6,421 nucleotides of DNA from an uncultured Cryomorphaceae bacterium (lineage in GTDB: Bacteria > Bacteroidota > Bacteroidia > Flavobacteriales > Schleiferiaceae). A model generated the notes under the pieces. It did not search any database, was not told the origin of the DNA, and saw only the letters and a program-made list of their open reading frames with translations. Where the stretch lies: NCBI GenBank assembly GCA_937900215.1, contig CALCFH010000477.1, positions 1-6,421 of the forward strand, given 5' to 3'. A program made the translations under genes and the position numbers. Below, one piece after another: positions 1 through 6,421 of this stretch; within the stretch, counting starts at the first letter, position 1, and every line of letters begins with the position of its first letter.

Positions 1-300
1 ATCACAAAGTCTCATAAGCATATTAATATCAGGCTCGTGCGGATGCTTGTCTAAAGGGTCACGGAAGAAAAAAACTGCTTGAATTCTGCCTTCAGCTACC
101 TCTGTTGCAATCTGTGCATCTCCTCCCAACGGACCACTTAAGTATCTATGCACGTTTAATCCAGCATTTTCGACATGCTTTCCCGTTGTTCCTGTAGCTA
201 CCAATTCTATATCTGCGCGATGCAATAATTCTATATGATCTTTTAAAAAAGCCACCATCTCCGCTTTTTTGCCATCGTGGGCTATAAGTGCAAATCTCAT
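1..300 (-). CDS. mgsA: Methylglyoxal synthase, 3' end cut off by window edge
   Basis: This cytoplasmic enzyme converts dihydroxyacetone phosphate to methylglyoxal and phosphate, a bypass of lower glycolysis that is active when phosphate is scarce. The first 100 residues are visible, starting MRFALIAHDGKK. Family hallmarks are present in order: AHDGK with Asp9 (equivalent to E. coli Asp20), the ATGTTG phosphate-binding segment at 35-40, SGPLGGD at 55-61 with catalytic Asp61 (E. coli Asp71), and FFRDPLDKHPHEPD at about 78-91 with His88 and Asp91 (E. coli His98 and Asp101). All expected catalytic residues are therefore intact. The ATG at 300 is well supported because an in-frame TAA lies at 315-313 and the N-terminus matches the family start. 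The C-terminal few dozen residues are outside the window. An intrinsic terminator ends only about 24 bases upstream of the ATG, so the gene is probably its own transcription unit or lives on read-through. No clear Shine-Dalgarno sequence is seen. Identity is nearly certain from motifs; the E. coli numbering is recalled, not aligned by software. Confidence 0.94.
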   Translation of the reverse strand, partial: MRFALIAHDGKKAEMVAFLKDHIELLHRADIELVATGTTGKHVENAGLNVHRYLSGPLGGDAQIATEVAEGRIQAVFFFRDPLDKHPHEPDINMLMRLCD

Positions 301-324
301 TCGTATTGTAAATTATGGGCATTG

Positions 325-367
325 AAAAAAGCAAAAGCTATGTACAGGCCGTACATAGCTTTTGCTT
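325..367 (-). terminator. Rho-independent terminator of the GH65-GH13-GH13 operon
   Basis: Bases 329-345 and 351-367 form a perfect 17-bp inverted repeat around a 5-base loop (346-350). Read on the minus strand, the hairpin is followed by a run of six T's (330-325, the first two paired in the stem), the classic intrinsic terminator layout. It begins 15 bases past the TAG stop of the alpha-amylase gene, so it should end that operon. On the plus strand the stem is followed by a broken T-run (TTTGCTTC), so it would be a weak terminator in that direction, and no convergent gene is visible that would need it. Confidence 0.87.
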
Positions 368-382
368 CATGTATACACTTGA

Positions 383-1774
383 CTACTTTGTTAAGACAAA
401 AGCACTAGCGGCTGGAAGGCTCAGTATTCCGTCTACCACCGCAACTCCGTCTCCAAAAGGATGATCTGTATAATCCTGCAAATTTGCGAAGGCCTTTAAG
501 TCAATCGTTTGATCTTCAGCGCCTAAATTCAAGTAGACTATCACTTCATTGCCTTTGGCTTGCCTAGAGAAAGAGTAAATTCCTTCTTCTGCACAGTCTA
601 TTCTTTTAAAATCTCCACCCCAGATTCCATTCCAAAGGGCGCTATTCTCATGCTTTAAGGCCAGCATTTTGGTGTAAAAGGGAAGCAACTCTTTACTTGA
701 CCAATCGATTTCATCTTTACCAAAAAAGCTCAGCCTATGGCTTAATCCTGCCTCTTGTCCACTGTAAATCAAGGGCATACCTGGAAGAGTAGCGCTCAGA
801 ATAAACATATTCAAATGTTGATCGCCCAAGCGCTCGAAAACGGTTCCATTCCAAGAGTTCTCATCGTGATTGGTGGTGAAATACATGCGTATATCATCCT
901 TAGAATAAAGCGTATCTATTTTAGACATATAGGTGTCTAAAATTTCCACACCGGCTTTCTCTTGTGCAATTTCATTGATTAAATGATGGTATTCCCATCC
1001 ATAGTTCATGTTAAAAGCATGCTTCATATGGGCAGGATCTTCCCATTCAGCTAGCATAAACATGGGCTTTATCTCTTCAAGTTTCGGGCGCAAATCATCC
1101 CAAAAATCGTTGGGTACAAATCCTGCAACATCGCATCTAAATCCGTCTATATTAAATTCTTTCACCCACCAAGCCATTTCTTGGAACATGGCCTCACGAA
1201 GCTCAGAATTCGAATAATCTAAATCGGCAACATCGGTCCAATCTGTTGGCTTTCCTTCTAAATCTAGAGCTACATTGATGTTTCCTTTCGCATCATGAGA
1301 GTAGAATTCTGGATGCTCTACAGTCCAATGATGATCAAAGGCCGTGTGGTTGGCAACCCAGTCTAAAATCACATGCATTCCCATAGAATGCGCTTTTTCT
1401 ACCAGGGCTTTAAACTCTTCTTCGGTTCCGTAATCGGGGTGGATGGCTGTATAATCACTTATACTATAGTAACTTCCTAAATTTTCATCGCCCACAATTT
1501 TTCTATTCTTAACTCCTATTGGTTGGATGGGCATGAACCATAAAATATCTACTCCCATTTCCTTTAAGCGAGGAAGATGCGCTTCGAAGGCGGCTAGAGT
1601 ACCTTCTGTACTGTACTGACGGATATTTACCTCATAGATGTTGGCTGATTTCACCCATTCAGGATGTCTGCTTTCGATTTTTTCTTCTAGCATTACTTCT
1701 TCTGCTTCGGTTTTTGGCTGCTGTCCACAAGCCATGATTGCTACAGCAAGAGACATGAGTGCAAATTTCTTCAT
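383..1774 (-). CDS. GH13 alpha-amylase-family glycosidase, predicted lipoprotein
   Basis: Predicted to hydrolyse alpha-1,4-glucosidic bonds in starch or maltooligosaccharides as a lipid-anchored envelope enzyme; exact substrate and product size cannot be read from sequence. The protein has 463 residues. It starts MKKFALMSLAVAIMACGQQ, a lipoprotein signal with lipobox IMAC and predicted lipidated Cys16, followed by a flexible acidic stretch to about residue 36. The GH13 barrel follows (about 45-375): region I DWVANH at 138-143, region II GFRCDVAG at 211-218 with Arg213 and nucleophile Asp215, region III LAEWED with general acid Glu243, and region IV TNHDEN with His303 and Asp304. All catalytic residues are present. 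Domain B is short, and a beta-rich C-terminal domain covers about 380-463. The ATG at 1774 lies 7 bases after the stop of the preceding GH13 gene; an AGGA sits only 2 bases before the ATG, too close for a good ribosome site. It is the last gene of the operon, followed by the terminator. Family assignment is firm; subfamily is not assigned. Confidence 0.92.
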   Translation of the reverse strand: MKKFALMSLAVAIMACGQQPKTEAEEVMLEEKIESRHPEWVKSANIYEVNIRQYSTEGTLAAFEAHLPRLKEMGVDILWFMPIQPIGVKNRKIVGDENLGSYYSISDYTAIHPDYGTEEEFKALVEKAHSMGMHVILDWVANHTAFDHHWTVEHPEFYSHDAKGNINVALDLEGKPTDWTDVADLDYSNSELREAMFQEMAWWVKEFNIDGFRCDVAGFVPNDFWDDLRPKLEEIKPMFMLAEWEDPAHMKHAFNMNYGWEYHHLINEIAQEKAGVEILDTYMSKIDTLYSKDDIRMYFTTNHDENSWNGTVFERLGDQHLNMFILSATLPGMPLIYSGQEAGLSHRLSFFGKDEIDWSSKELLPFYTKMLALKHENSALWNGIWGGDFKRIDCAEEGIYSFSRQAKGNEVIVYLNLGAEDQTIDLKAFANLQDYTDHPFGDGVAVVDGILSLPAASAFVLTK

Positions 1775-1781
1775 TGTCCTA

Positions 1782-4118
1782 TTAATTGAGAGTTAAAATT
1801 TCAAACTGTAATGGGGGCAGATTCAAAATTCCGGTTTCCATTGACCAATTTCCTGAGAAGTGATTCTTGAACGCTTGTTTTGGAAGTGAGACCTCTTTCT
1901 CTTGATCGGTAACATTTAAAACAATGTATACGCTTTGGTCAAAATAAGATCTCTTAATGAGCAGTAATCCTCCTTCAATCACCTGCAATTCCGTTGTGCC
2001 ATAGGTCATAGCCAGATGATTGGCGCGCAGCTTAGCCAATTTAGCCAGCTTTTCTTTGAGTGCACGCTCGGGTTCAGATAAATCATCAAATCGCATCATT
2101 TTGCGATTGTCTGGATCTCCTGCGCCGTGCAATCCAATTTCATCTCCGTAATACACTACTGGAATGCCAGGTATAGAAAAATTAAAGGCATGAAGCAATG
2201 CCAATCGATCAAATGCTTGATCATTCGGATAGGGAACCTCCTGAGTCCATCCCTTCAACTTTTGATCTTCACTCAATAGAACATCACCAGAAGCAATAGA
2301 AATAAAGCGTGATCGATCTTGGTTTCCGCTGATGTATCCCATCAAATTATGGTGCCCGTAGTATTTAAGACTGTTGTTAAATACGTCCATTAATCGGCTC
2401 AACGACTCTTGTGGCGGCTCCACGCCAGAGAAGGCGCTTACACTGGCGTCATATACATTAAAATCAAATTGGGCATCCATCATTCCCGTGCCCAAATAAG
2501 AGGCGATTAATTCTGGAGAACCATAGGTTTCTCCGATTTGATAAATGTGTTTTTCAGGAAGTGTGTCTTTTAGTTTGGCCGTTAGCGTTCTCCAGAAACG
2601 CTCCGAAATGTGTTTTGTGGCATCGTGTCTATACCCATCGAAATCGAATTTCGTGACCCAAACAAGTGCAGAATCTGTCATGGGATCTACAATCTCCTGC
2701 TTTCTCAAATCCAAGGTGGGCATAAATGTATCGAACCAGGTTGTAAGGCGGTGATCATCCCAGCGCTCTGTATTTAGGCTTCCATCTGGCAAGTACAGCG
2801 GTGTTGCCCACTCTGGATGCTCTTTATAAATGGGGTGATCTTGATGCACATGGTTGGCCACGTAGTCAAGCAGAACATTGTTGTTTCGTTCATGTGCCTT
2901 TTCTAGAAAATAGTTCAATTCCTCCTCTGTAGAGAAGCGTGTATCTGGAACCACATTAGAAATTGGCCAATAGCCATGATAGCCTGAAAACTTGGTCTTT
3001 ACGCCTCCTTTATCCCAAAGACCCCATGCGTCTTTCGGATTTTTAGAAATCGGGGAAATCCAAATGGTGTTCATATGAAGACTATCAAAATAACCCGCTT
3101 GCATCTGATTTATAAGGCCTGCAATATCTCCACCATAATAATTGGCTTTTGGATGAATGCTTGAGTCTTGTACAGGACTATCGTTCTCTTTATTTCCATT
3201 GGAAAAGCGATCTATCATTAAGAAATACATCTGTGCTGTATGCCAATCTGAACGATTTAAATCACTTGCCTTCTCAACTACTTGTCCTCTTTCTAGAGGA
3301 ATTAGCAAGTCATTGCCTATTTGTCCGTTCAGAGAAGTATATACGCGAATATGGCTCCTGCCCACCCGAAAAGCAGGATTTGGAATAGGAAGATTGTACA
3401 CCACTTTTCCTCCTTCAAAACTCGGTCTAGCTTCAATTAAATGATTCTCCCAAAAGGCCACTACTTCTTGATTTTCAGGCAGTGCACTTAGAGAGACGAA
3501 GTTTTTACCATGACTAATAGGGTAGACTATTTCTGGGGCTACTCCTTCGACTTCGATACGGATAACCGAATTATATCCACCCATTCCGTTCGACAGAGAA
3601 TCCGGATTGCTTGGGTCTATCCACTCCAATCCATCCGCCCAAAGCTTGTATTCATAGCTTCCATCTTGAAGATATAAAACAACAGAATATTGGCCTTCTG
3701 CCTCTTTCTGCATACTAAGCGCCTCTTTATTCCAAGCGTTAAAAGTGCCAAAGATGTTTACCTTTTCTGAGGCCACATTTAGGCCATTGACAATCCATTT
3801 CACCGGTTTTTTTGCTGAGGCAATAACAGGTATATCGTATCGAATGCCTTTTTGGTAAAAGTGAGCTGTGCTAATTCGGTGGGATGGAATACCGTTCAGC
3901 CAAACCACTCCACTATCTGTATTCATCGACTGCAAACCATTGGGCCATTGAATACTATCGAGGGCCTTCCACTCTTTGGGAAAGTAGTCGCTTAGCCAAA
4001 CCGCTGTTCTTTCTGGTGCCAGTTGAATGGGTGAACCCAAGCCGTGAATGGCGGGCTCATAGGCTTCATAATATGTGCAAGCCATTGGGAAAATGAGCAG
4101 AACAAGCCACTTTTTCAT
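1782..4118 (-). CDS. Multidomain GH13 enzyme (neopullulanase/cyclomaltodextrinase-like) with CBM48-like domain, predicted lipoprotein
   Basis: Predicted to cut alpha-glucans or maltooligosaccharides in the cell envelope. The 778-residue protein starts MKKWLVLLIFPMAC, a short lipoprotein-type signal with candidate lipidated Cys14 (Pro at -3 makes the lipobox imperfect). An unassigned beta-rich segment covers about 28-100. A CBM48/AMPK-type glycogen-binding domain covers about 104-190 (VNIFGTFNAWN, then DGSYEYKLWADG). A third beta-sandwich-like segment spans about 192-285. The GH13 barrel begins near MYFLMIDRFSNGN (297-309) and YYGGDIAGL. Region I is DYVANH (418-423), region II GYRHDATKH (495-503) with Arg497 and nucleophile Asp499, region III YQIGETYG with Glu530, and region IV SGNQDRSRF with Asp601. 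Region IV has Gln600 where GH13 enzymes usually have His. A C-terminal beta domain follows from about 700. I chose the ATG at 4118 over a GTG at 4142 because it begins exactly at the signal peptide and overlaps the upstream stop as TAATG, which suggests translational coupling. Specificity (neopullulanase, maltogenic or alpha-amylase) is uncertain. Confidence 0.9.
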   Translation of the reverse strand: MKKWLVLLIFPMACTYYEAYEPAIHGLGSPIQLAPERTAVWLSDYFPKEWKALDSIQWPNGLQSMNTDSGVVWLNGIPSHRISTAHFYQKGIRYDIPVIASAKKPVKWIVNGLNVASEKVNIFGTFNAWNKEALSMQKEAEGQYSVVLYLQDGSYEYKLWADGLEWIDPSNPDSLSNGMGGYNSVIRIEVEGVAPEIVYPISHGKNFVSLSALPENQEVVAFWENHLIEARPSFEGGKVVYNLPIPNPAFRVGRSHIRVYTSLNGQIGNDLLIPLERGQVVEKASDLNRSDWHTAQMYFLMIDRFSNGNKENDSPVQDSSIHPKANYYGGDIAGLINQMQAGYFDSLHMNTIWISPISKNPKDAWGLWDKGGVKTKFSGYHGYWPISNVVPDTRFSTEEELNYFLEKAHERNNNVLLDYVANHVHQDHPIYKEHPEWATPLYLPDGSLNTERWDDHRLTTWFDTFMPTLDLRKQEIVDPMTDSALVWVTKFDFDGYRHDATKHISERFWRTLTAKLKDTLPEKHIYQIGETYGSPELIASYLGTGMMDAQFDFNVYDASVSAFSGVEPPQESLSRLMDVFNNSLKYYGHHNLMGYISGNQDRSRFISIASGDVLLSEDQKLKGWTQEVPYPNDQAFDRLALLHAFNFSIPGIPVVYYGDEIGLHGAGDPDNRKMMRFDDLSEPERALKEKLAKLAKLRANHLAMTYGTTELQVIEGGLLLIKRSYFDQSVYIVLNVTDQEKEVSLPKQAFKNHFSGNWSMETGILNLPPLQFEILTLN

Positions 4119-4120
4119 TA
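4116..4120 (-). promoter_or_regulatory. Stop-start overlap TAATG coupling GH65 and GH13 genes
   Basis: The TAA stop of the maltose phosphorylase (4120-4118) and the ATG of the large GH13 gene (4118-4116) share one base. No Shine-Dalgarno-like sequence precedes this ATG; the upstream bases are AATCCGAATACATA. The GH13 gene probably depends on ribosomes finishing the phosphorylase, which would tie the amounts of the two enzymes together. The overlap itself is seen directly; the coupling is inferred. Confidence 0.7.
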
Positions 4121-6421
4121 TGTATTCGGATTTGGCAAACACTCTTTTGAGCCTTGACTTAATTTTAAATGTGAACCGTATACATGCATTTCTACAGCAG
4201 ATCCACTTAGGTGTTCTAGCACGACTTCCTTTTTGTTTGCTGTTACTCGAACGTTGGCTCCTCTGAAGCGAAGGGTGAAGCTATAGCTCTGCCATTCTGA
4301 AGGAATTCTAGGCCAAAAATGCACCTGATCTCCCTTCCAACTCATTCCTCCAAAGCCTTGAACCACACTCATCCAAGTTCCGGCCATACTGGTGATATGA
4401 AGTCCTTCAGCCACTTCGTTATTGTAGTCGTCTAAGTCCAATCTAGAAGTGCGCAAATACATTTCATAGGCCTTATCCATCCTACCTAAACGGGCAGCTT
4501 GAATAGAGTGAACACAAGGAGATAATGAAGATTCATGAACCGTCATGGGTTCATAAAAGTCGAAATTTCGCTTCAAGGTATCTAGATCGAAATTCTCCTC
4601 AAAAAAATACAATCCTTGTAAAACATCCGCCTGTTTTATAAAGCAAGAGCGCAGAATTCTATCCCAAGACCAATGCTGATTAATTGGCCTTTCTGAGGGA
4701 TTTAAACTCGATGCCTGTCGCAGTTCTTTATCTAGAAATCCATCTTGTTGAAGAAAAACACCTCTGTTCTTATCCTCTGGAAAGTAAATGTTATTCGACT
4801 GATCTATCCACTCTTTTGTTTCTTCAAGACTGAGGGAAATTTTCTTAGAAATAGCCTCAAAAACCGTGCGGTGTTCAAGCTTCATCCAAGCCGAGCAGTC
4901 TGCAGCATACCGCAAGCACCATTGGGCTATATAGCTCGTATACCAATTGTTGTTGATGTTGTTTTCGTATTCGTTCGGGCCTGTGACCCCGTGCATTACG
5001 AACATCTTTTTATCTTCACTAAAGTGAAATCTCTGATGCCAAAAGCGTGCAATACCTGCGAGCACTTCCAATCCACCTTCTAACAAATACGATGAATCTT
5101 GTGTGTGGCGTATATAGTTGTAAATAGCAAAGGCAATGGCGCCATTTCTATGAATCTCTTCAAAGGTGATTTCCCATTCATTATGGCATTCTTCGCCATT
5201 CATGGTAACCATTGGGTATAACGCTGCACCTTGAGTAAACCCGAGTTTTTGCGCATTCTCAATGGCCTTATCTAATTGTTTATAGCGATATGTAAGCAGG
5301 TTCTTTGCCACTTTCGATTCTGCGGTAGATAAGTAAAAGGGCAAGCAATAGGCTTCAGTATCCCAATACGTACTGCCGCCATATTTCTCGCCCGTAAAGC
5401 CCTTTGGACCAATATTCAAGCGGGCATCTTCACCGGTATAGGTTTGATCTAGGTGGAAAATATTAAACCGAATACCTTGTTGAGCAGCAACATCACCCTC
5501 AATCTTAATGTCACTCATCTCCCACTTCTTGGCCCATTTAGACTTGTGTTCGGCTAAAAGGGCTTGAAATCCGATTTTACTTGCTTCTTCCGCTCGCTCT
5601 TGGGCTCTTTTCTGAATTTTTTCTATTGGATGGTTTAGGGAAGCTAAAACTCCAACATACTTATACACAGTACTTGTTGTGTTTTCAGCGAGTTCAACCT
5701 CAAACTGATTGGCTACAAATTTTGGGTGTTCAATATGCGAAGGATCCAGTGACACTTGGCTTTCACCCTGCTTCCAGTTGTATTCCATTGCAACTGAGAC
5801 ATGAAAATCCAACCTCTTCGTTCGTGCAGTCAGCGCCGCTTTTTGTCTTCCAACACTAGAGCTTATATGCTCCCAAAACTTCTCATCGTAATTGCTATCC
5901 TTATTCTGAACGTCAAAATCTAGATAGGGCGTAATGCTTGCCTTGGCAGAGAAATTCAAAGGTGTAATGGAGTATTTTATTGCAGCCATTTCATCGCGAG
6001 CAACACTGGTAAAGCGAATAGATTCTACCGCTACTTCTTTGCCATCTTTTAATCTTGCTTTAAATCGACGAGTGAGCAAGCCTTGTTGCATATCTAGCTC
6101 ACGATAAAAATCAAGCACCTCACATTTGTTGAGATCTAGTATTTCGTCTTCTATACGTATTTCAATTCCAATCCAGTTGCAGCTGTTTAGAACCTTGGCG
6201 AAATACTCGGGATATCCGTTCTTCCACCATCCTACTCGAGTCTTATCTGGATAATATACTCCCGCTACATAGCTACCTTGAAGTGATTTACCAGAATAGG
6301 TTTCTTCAAAATTTGCTCTTTGACCTATTCTACCATTTCCGATAGAAAAGATTGCTTCAGAGCGCTCACTATTCTCCTGATTAAAACCCCTTTCAATTAT
6401 TTTCCACTCGTGCGTTTCTAG
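4118..6421 (-). CDS. GH65 maltose phosphorylase, 5' end cut off by window edge
   Basis: Predicted to split maltose with inorganic phosphate into beta-D-glucose 1-phosphate and glucose in the cytoplasm. The frame stays open to the window edge, giving 767 visible residues and the TAA stop at 4120-4118. The first visible residues (LETHEWKIIERGF) already belong to the family N-terminus, so only a few codons are missing. A GTG at 6118 is internal and not the start, because the 101 codons upstream encode conserved GH65N sequence (GNGRIGQRANFEE at 28-40, GVYYPDKTRVGWWKNGYPEYF at 54-74). The N-terminal beta-sandwich covers about 1-290, the alpha/alpha barrel about 330-690, and a beta-rich C-terminal domain the rest. 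Key sites in visible numbering: substrate-loop CHNEWEITFEE at 412-422, GPNEYEN with general acid Glu484 (L. brevis Glu487), KQADVLQ from 596, TVHESSLSP from 628, and EGLHITSMAGTW with His675 for phosphate. The loop matches my recollection of maltose rather than trehalose or kojibiose phosphorylases. There is no signal peptide in the visible part. It is the first visible gene of the operon; the promoter lies outside. Confidence 0.94.
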   Translation of the reverse strand, partial: LETHEWKIIERGFNQENSERSEAIFSIGNGRIGQRANFEETYSGKSLQGSYVAGVYYPDKTRVGWWKNGYPEYFAKVLNSCNWIGIEIRIEDEILDLNKCEVLDFYRELDMQQGLLTRRFKARLKDGKEVAVESIRFTSVARDEMAAIKYSITPLNFSAKASITPYLDFDVQNKDSNYDEKFWEHISSSVGRQKAALTARTKRLDFHVSVAMEYNWKQGESQVSLDPSHIEHPKFVANQFEVELAENTTSTVYKYVGVLASLNHPIEKIQKRAQERAEEASKIGFQALLAEHKSKWAKKWEMSDIKIEGDVAAQQGIRFNIFHLDQTYTGEDARLNIGPKGFTGEKYGGSTYWDTEAYCLPFYLSTAESKVAKNLLTYRYKQLDKAIENAQKLGFTQGAALYPMVTMNGEECHNEWEITFEEIHRNGAIAFAIYNYIRHTQDSSYLLEGGLEVLAGIARFWHQRFHFSEDKKMFVMHGVTGPNEYENNINNNWYTSYIAQWCLRYAADCSAWMKLEHRTVFEAISKKISLSLEETKEWIDQSNNIYFPEDKNRGVFLQQDGFLDKELRQASSLNPSERPINQHWSWDRILRSCFIKQADVLQGLYFFEENFDLDTLKRNFDFYEPMTVHESSLSPCVHSIQAARLGRMDKAYEMYLRTSRLDLDDYNNEVAEGLHITSMAGTWMSVVQGFGGMSWKGDQVHFWPRIPSEWQSYSFTLRFRGANVRVTANKKEVVLEHLSGSAVEMHVYGSHLKLSQGSKECLPNPNT

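Noticed and set aside
146..334. Minus-strand 62-codon open frame between the terminator and mgsA
   Set aside because: It lies in another frame over mgsA, whose motifs are unmistakable, and its translation resembles no known protein.
325..367. Perfect inverted repeat as a transposon end, attachment site or operator
   Set aside because: A single copy with a 5-base loop and a minus-strand T-tract directly after an operon's last gene is best explained as an intrinsic terminator; no second copy or target duplication was seen.
3149..3444. Two overlapping plus-strand open frames opposite the large GH13 gene
   Set aside because: They are antisense shadows of a conserved coding sequence, overlap each other, and show no protein-like motifs or ribosome site.
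4119..4142. Upstream GTG start (4142) for the large GH13 gene adding eight residues
   Set aside because: It would place eight extra residues before an otherwise complete MKKW lipoprotein signal and lengthen the overlap with the GH65 gene; the ATG at 4118 with TAATG overlap fits better.
4745..5083. Plus-strand 112-codon open frame opposite the GH65 gene
   Set aside because: It is antisense to the conserved GH65 catalytic region; its length is within what chance allows on the opposite strand of a long gene.
4118..6118. A GTG start at 6118 giving a 666-residue GH65 protein
   Set aside because: The same frame is open through 6421 and the extra 101 codons encode conserved GH65 N-terminal sequence, so the gene begins outside the window and GTG 6118 is an internal Val codon.

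Overview
All genes in this window lie on the minus strand, so transcription runs from high to low coordinates. The content points to a Bacteroidota bacterium (Flavobacteriia/Cytophagia-like). Two of the glycoside hydrolases start with short lipoprotein signal peptides, clear Shine-Dalgarno sequences are absent, base composition is moderate to AT-rich, and a GH65 maltose phosphorylase sits beside GH13 amylases, as is usual in starch/maltose loci of that phylum. No rRNA or other taxonomic marker is present, so this assignment is an inference.

Layout in transcription order: (1) a GH65 maltose phosphorylase, whose reading frame is open to the right edge and lacks only its first few codons (6421 to 4118); (2) a large multidomain GH13 lipoprotein whose ATG overlaps the phosphorylase stop codon by one base (4118 to 1782); (3) a smaller GH13 alpha-amylase-like lipoprotein only 7 bases further on (1774 to 383); (4) a strong intrinsic terminator with a perfect 17-bp stem and a T-tract (367 to 325); (5) the first 100 codons of methylglyoxal synthase mgsA, cut by the left edge (300 to 1).

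The first three genes look like one tightly packed operon. The two lipid-anchored GH13 enzymes would cut starch-like glucans or maltooligosaccharides outside the inner membrane. The cytoplasmic phosphorylase would then split imported maltose with phosphate into beta-glucose 1-phosphate and glucose. The beta-phosphoglucomutase, transporter and any SusC/SusD pair needed to complete this route are not in the window and would be expected upstream, beyond base 6421. mgsA makes methylglyoxal from dihydroxyacetone phosphate and is separated from the operon by the terminator, so its link to the sugar pathway is open.

I see no mobile element, CRISPR array, RNA gene or clearly novel system. The most notable points are a His-to-Gln change in catalytic region IV of the large GH13 enzyme, its three-part beta-rich N-terminal half, and the very small space left for an mgsA promoter. 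No stretch over 100 bases is without a gene.
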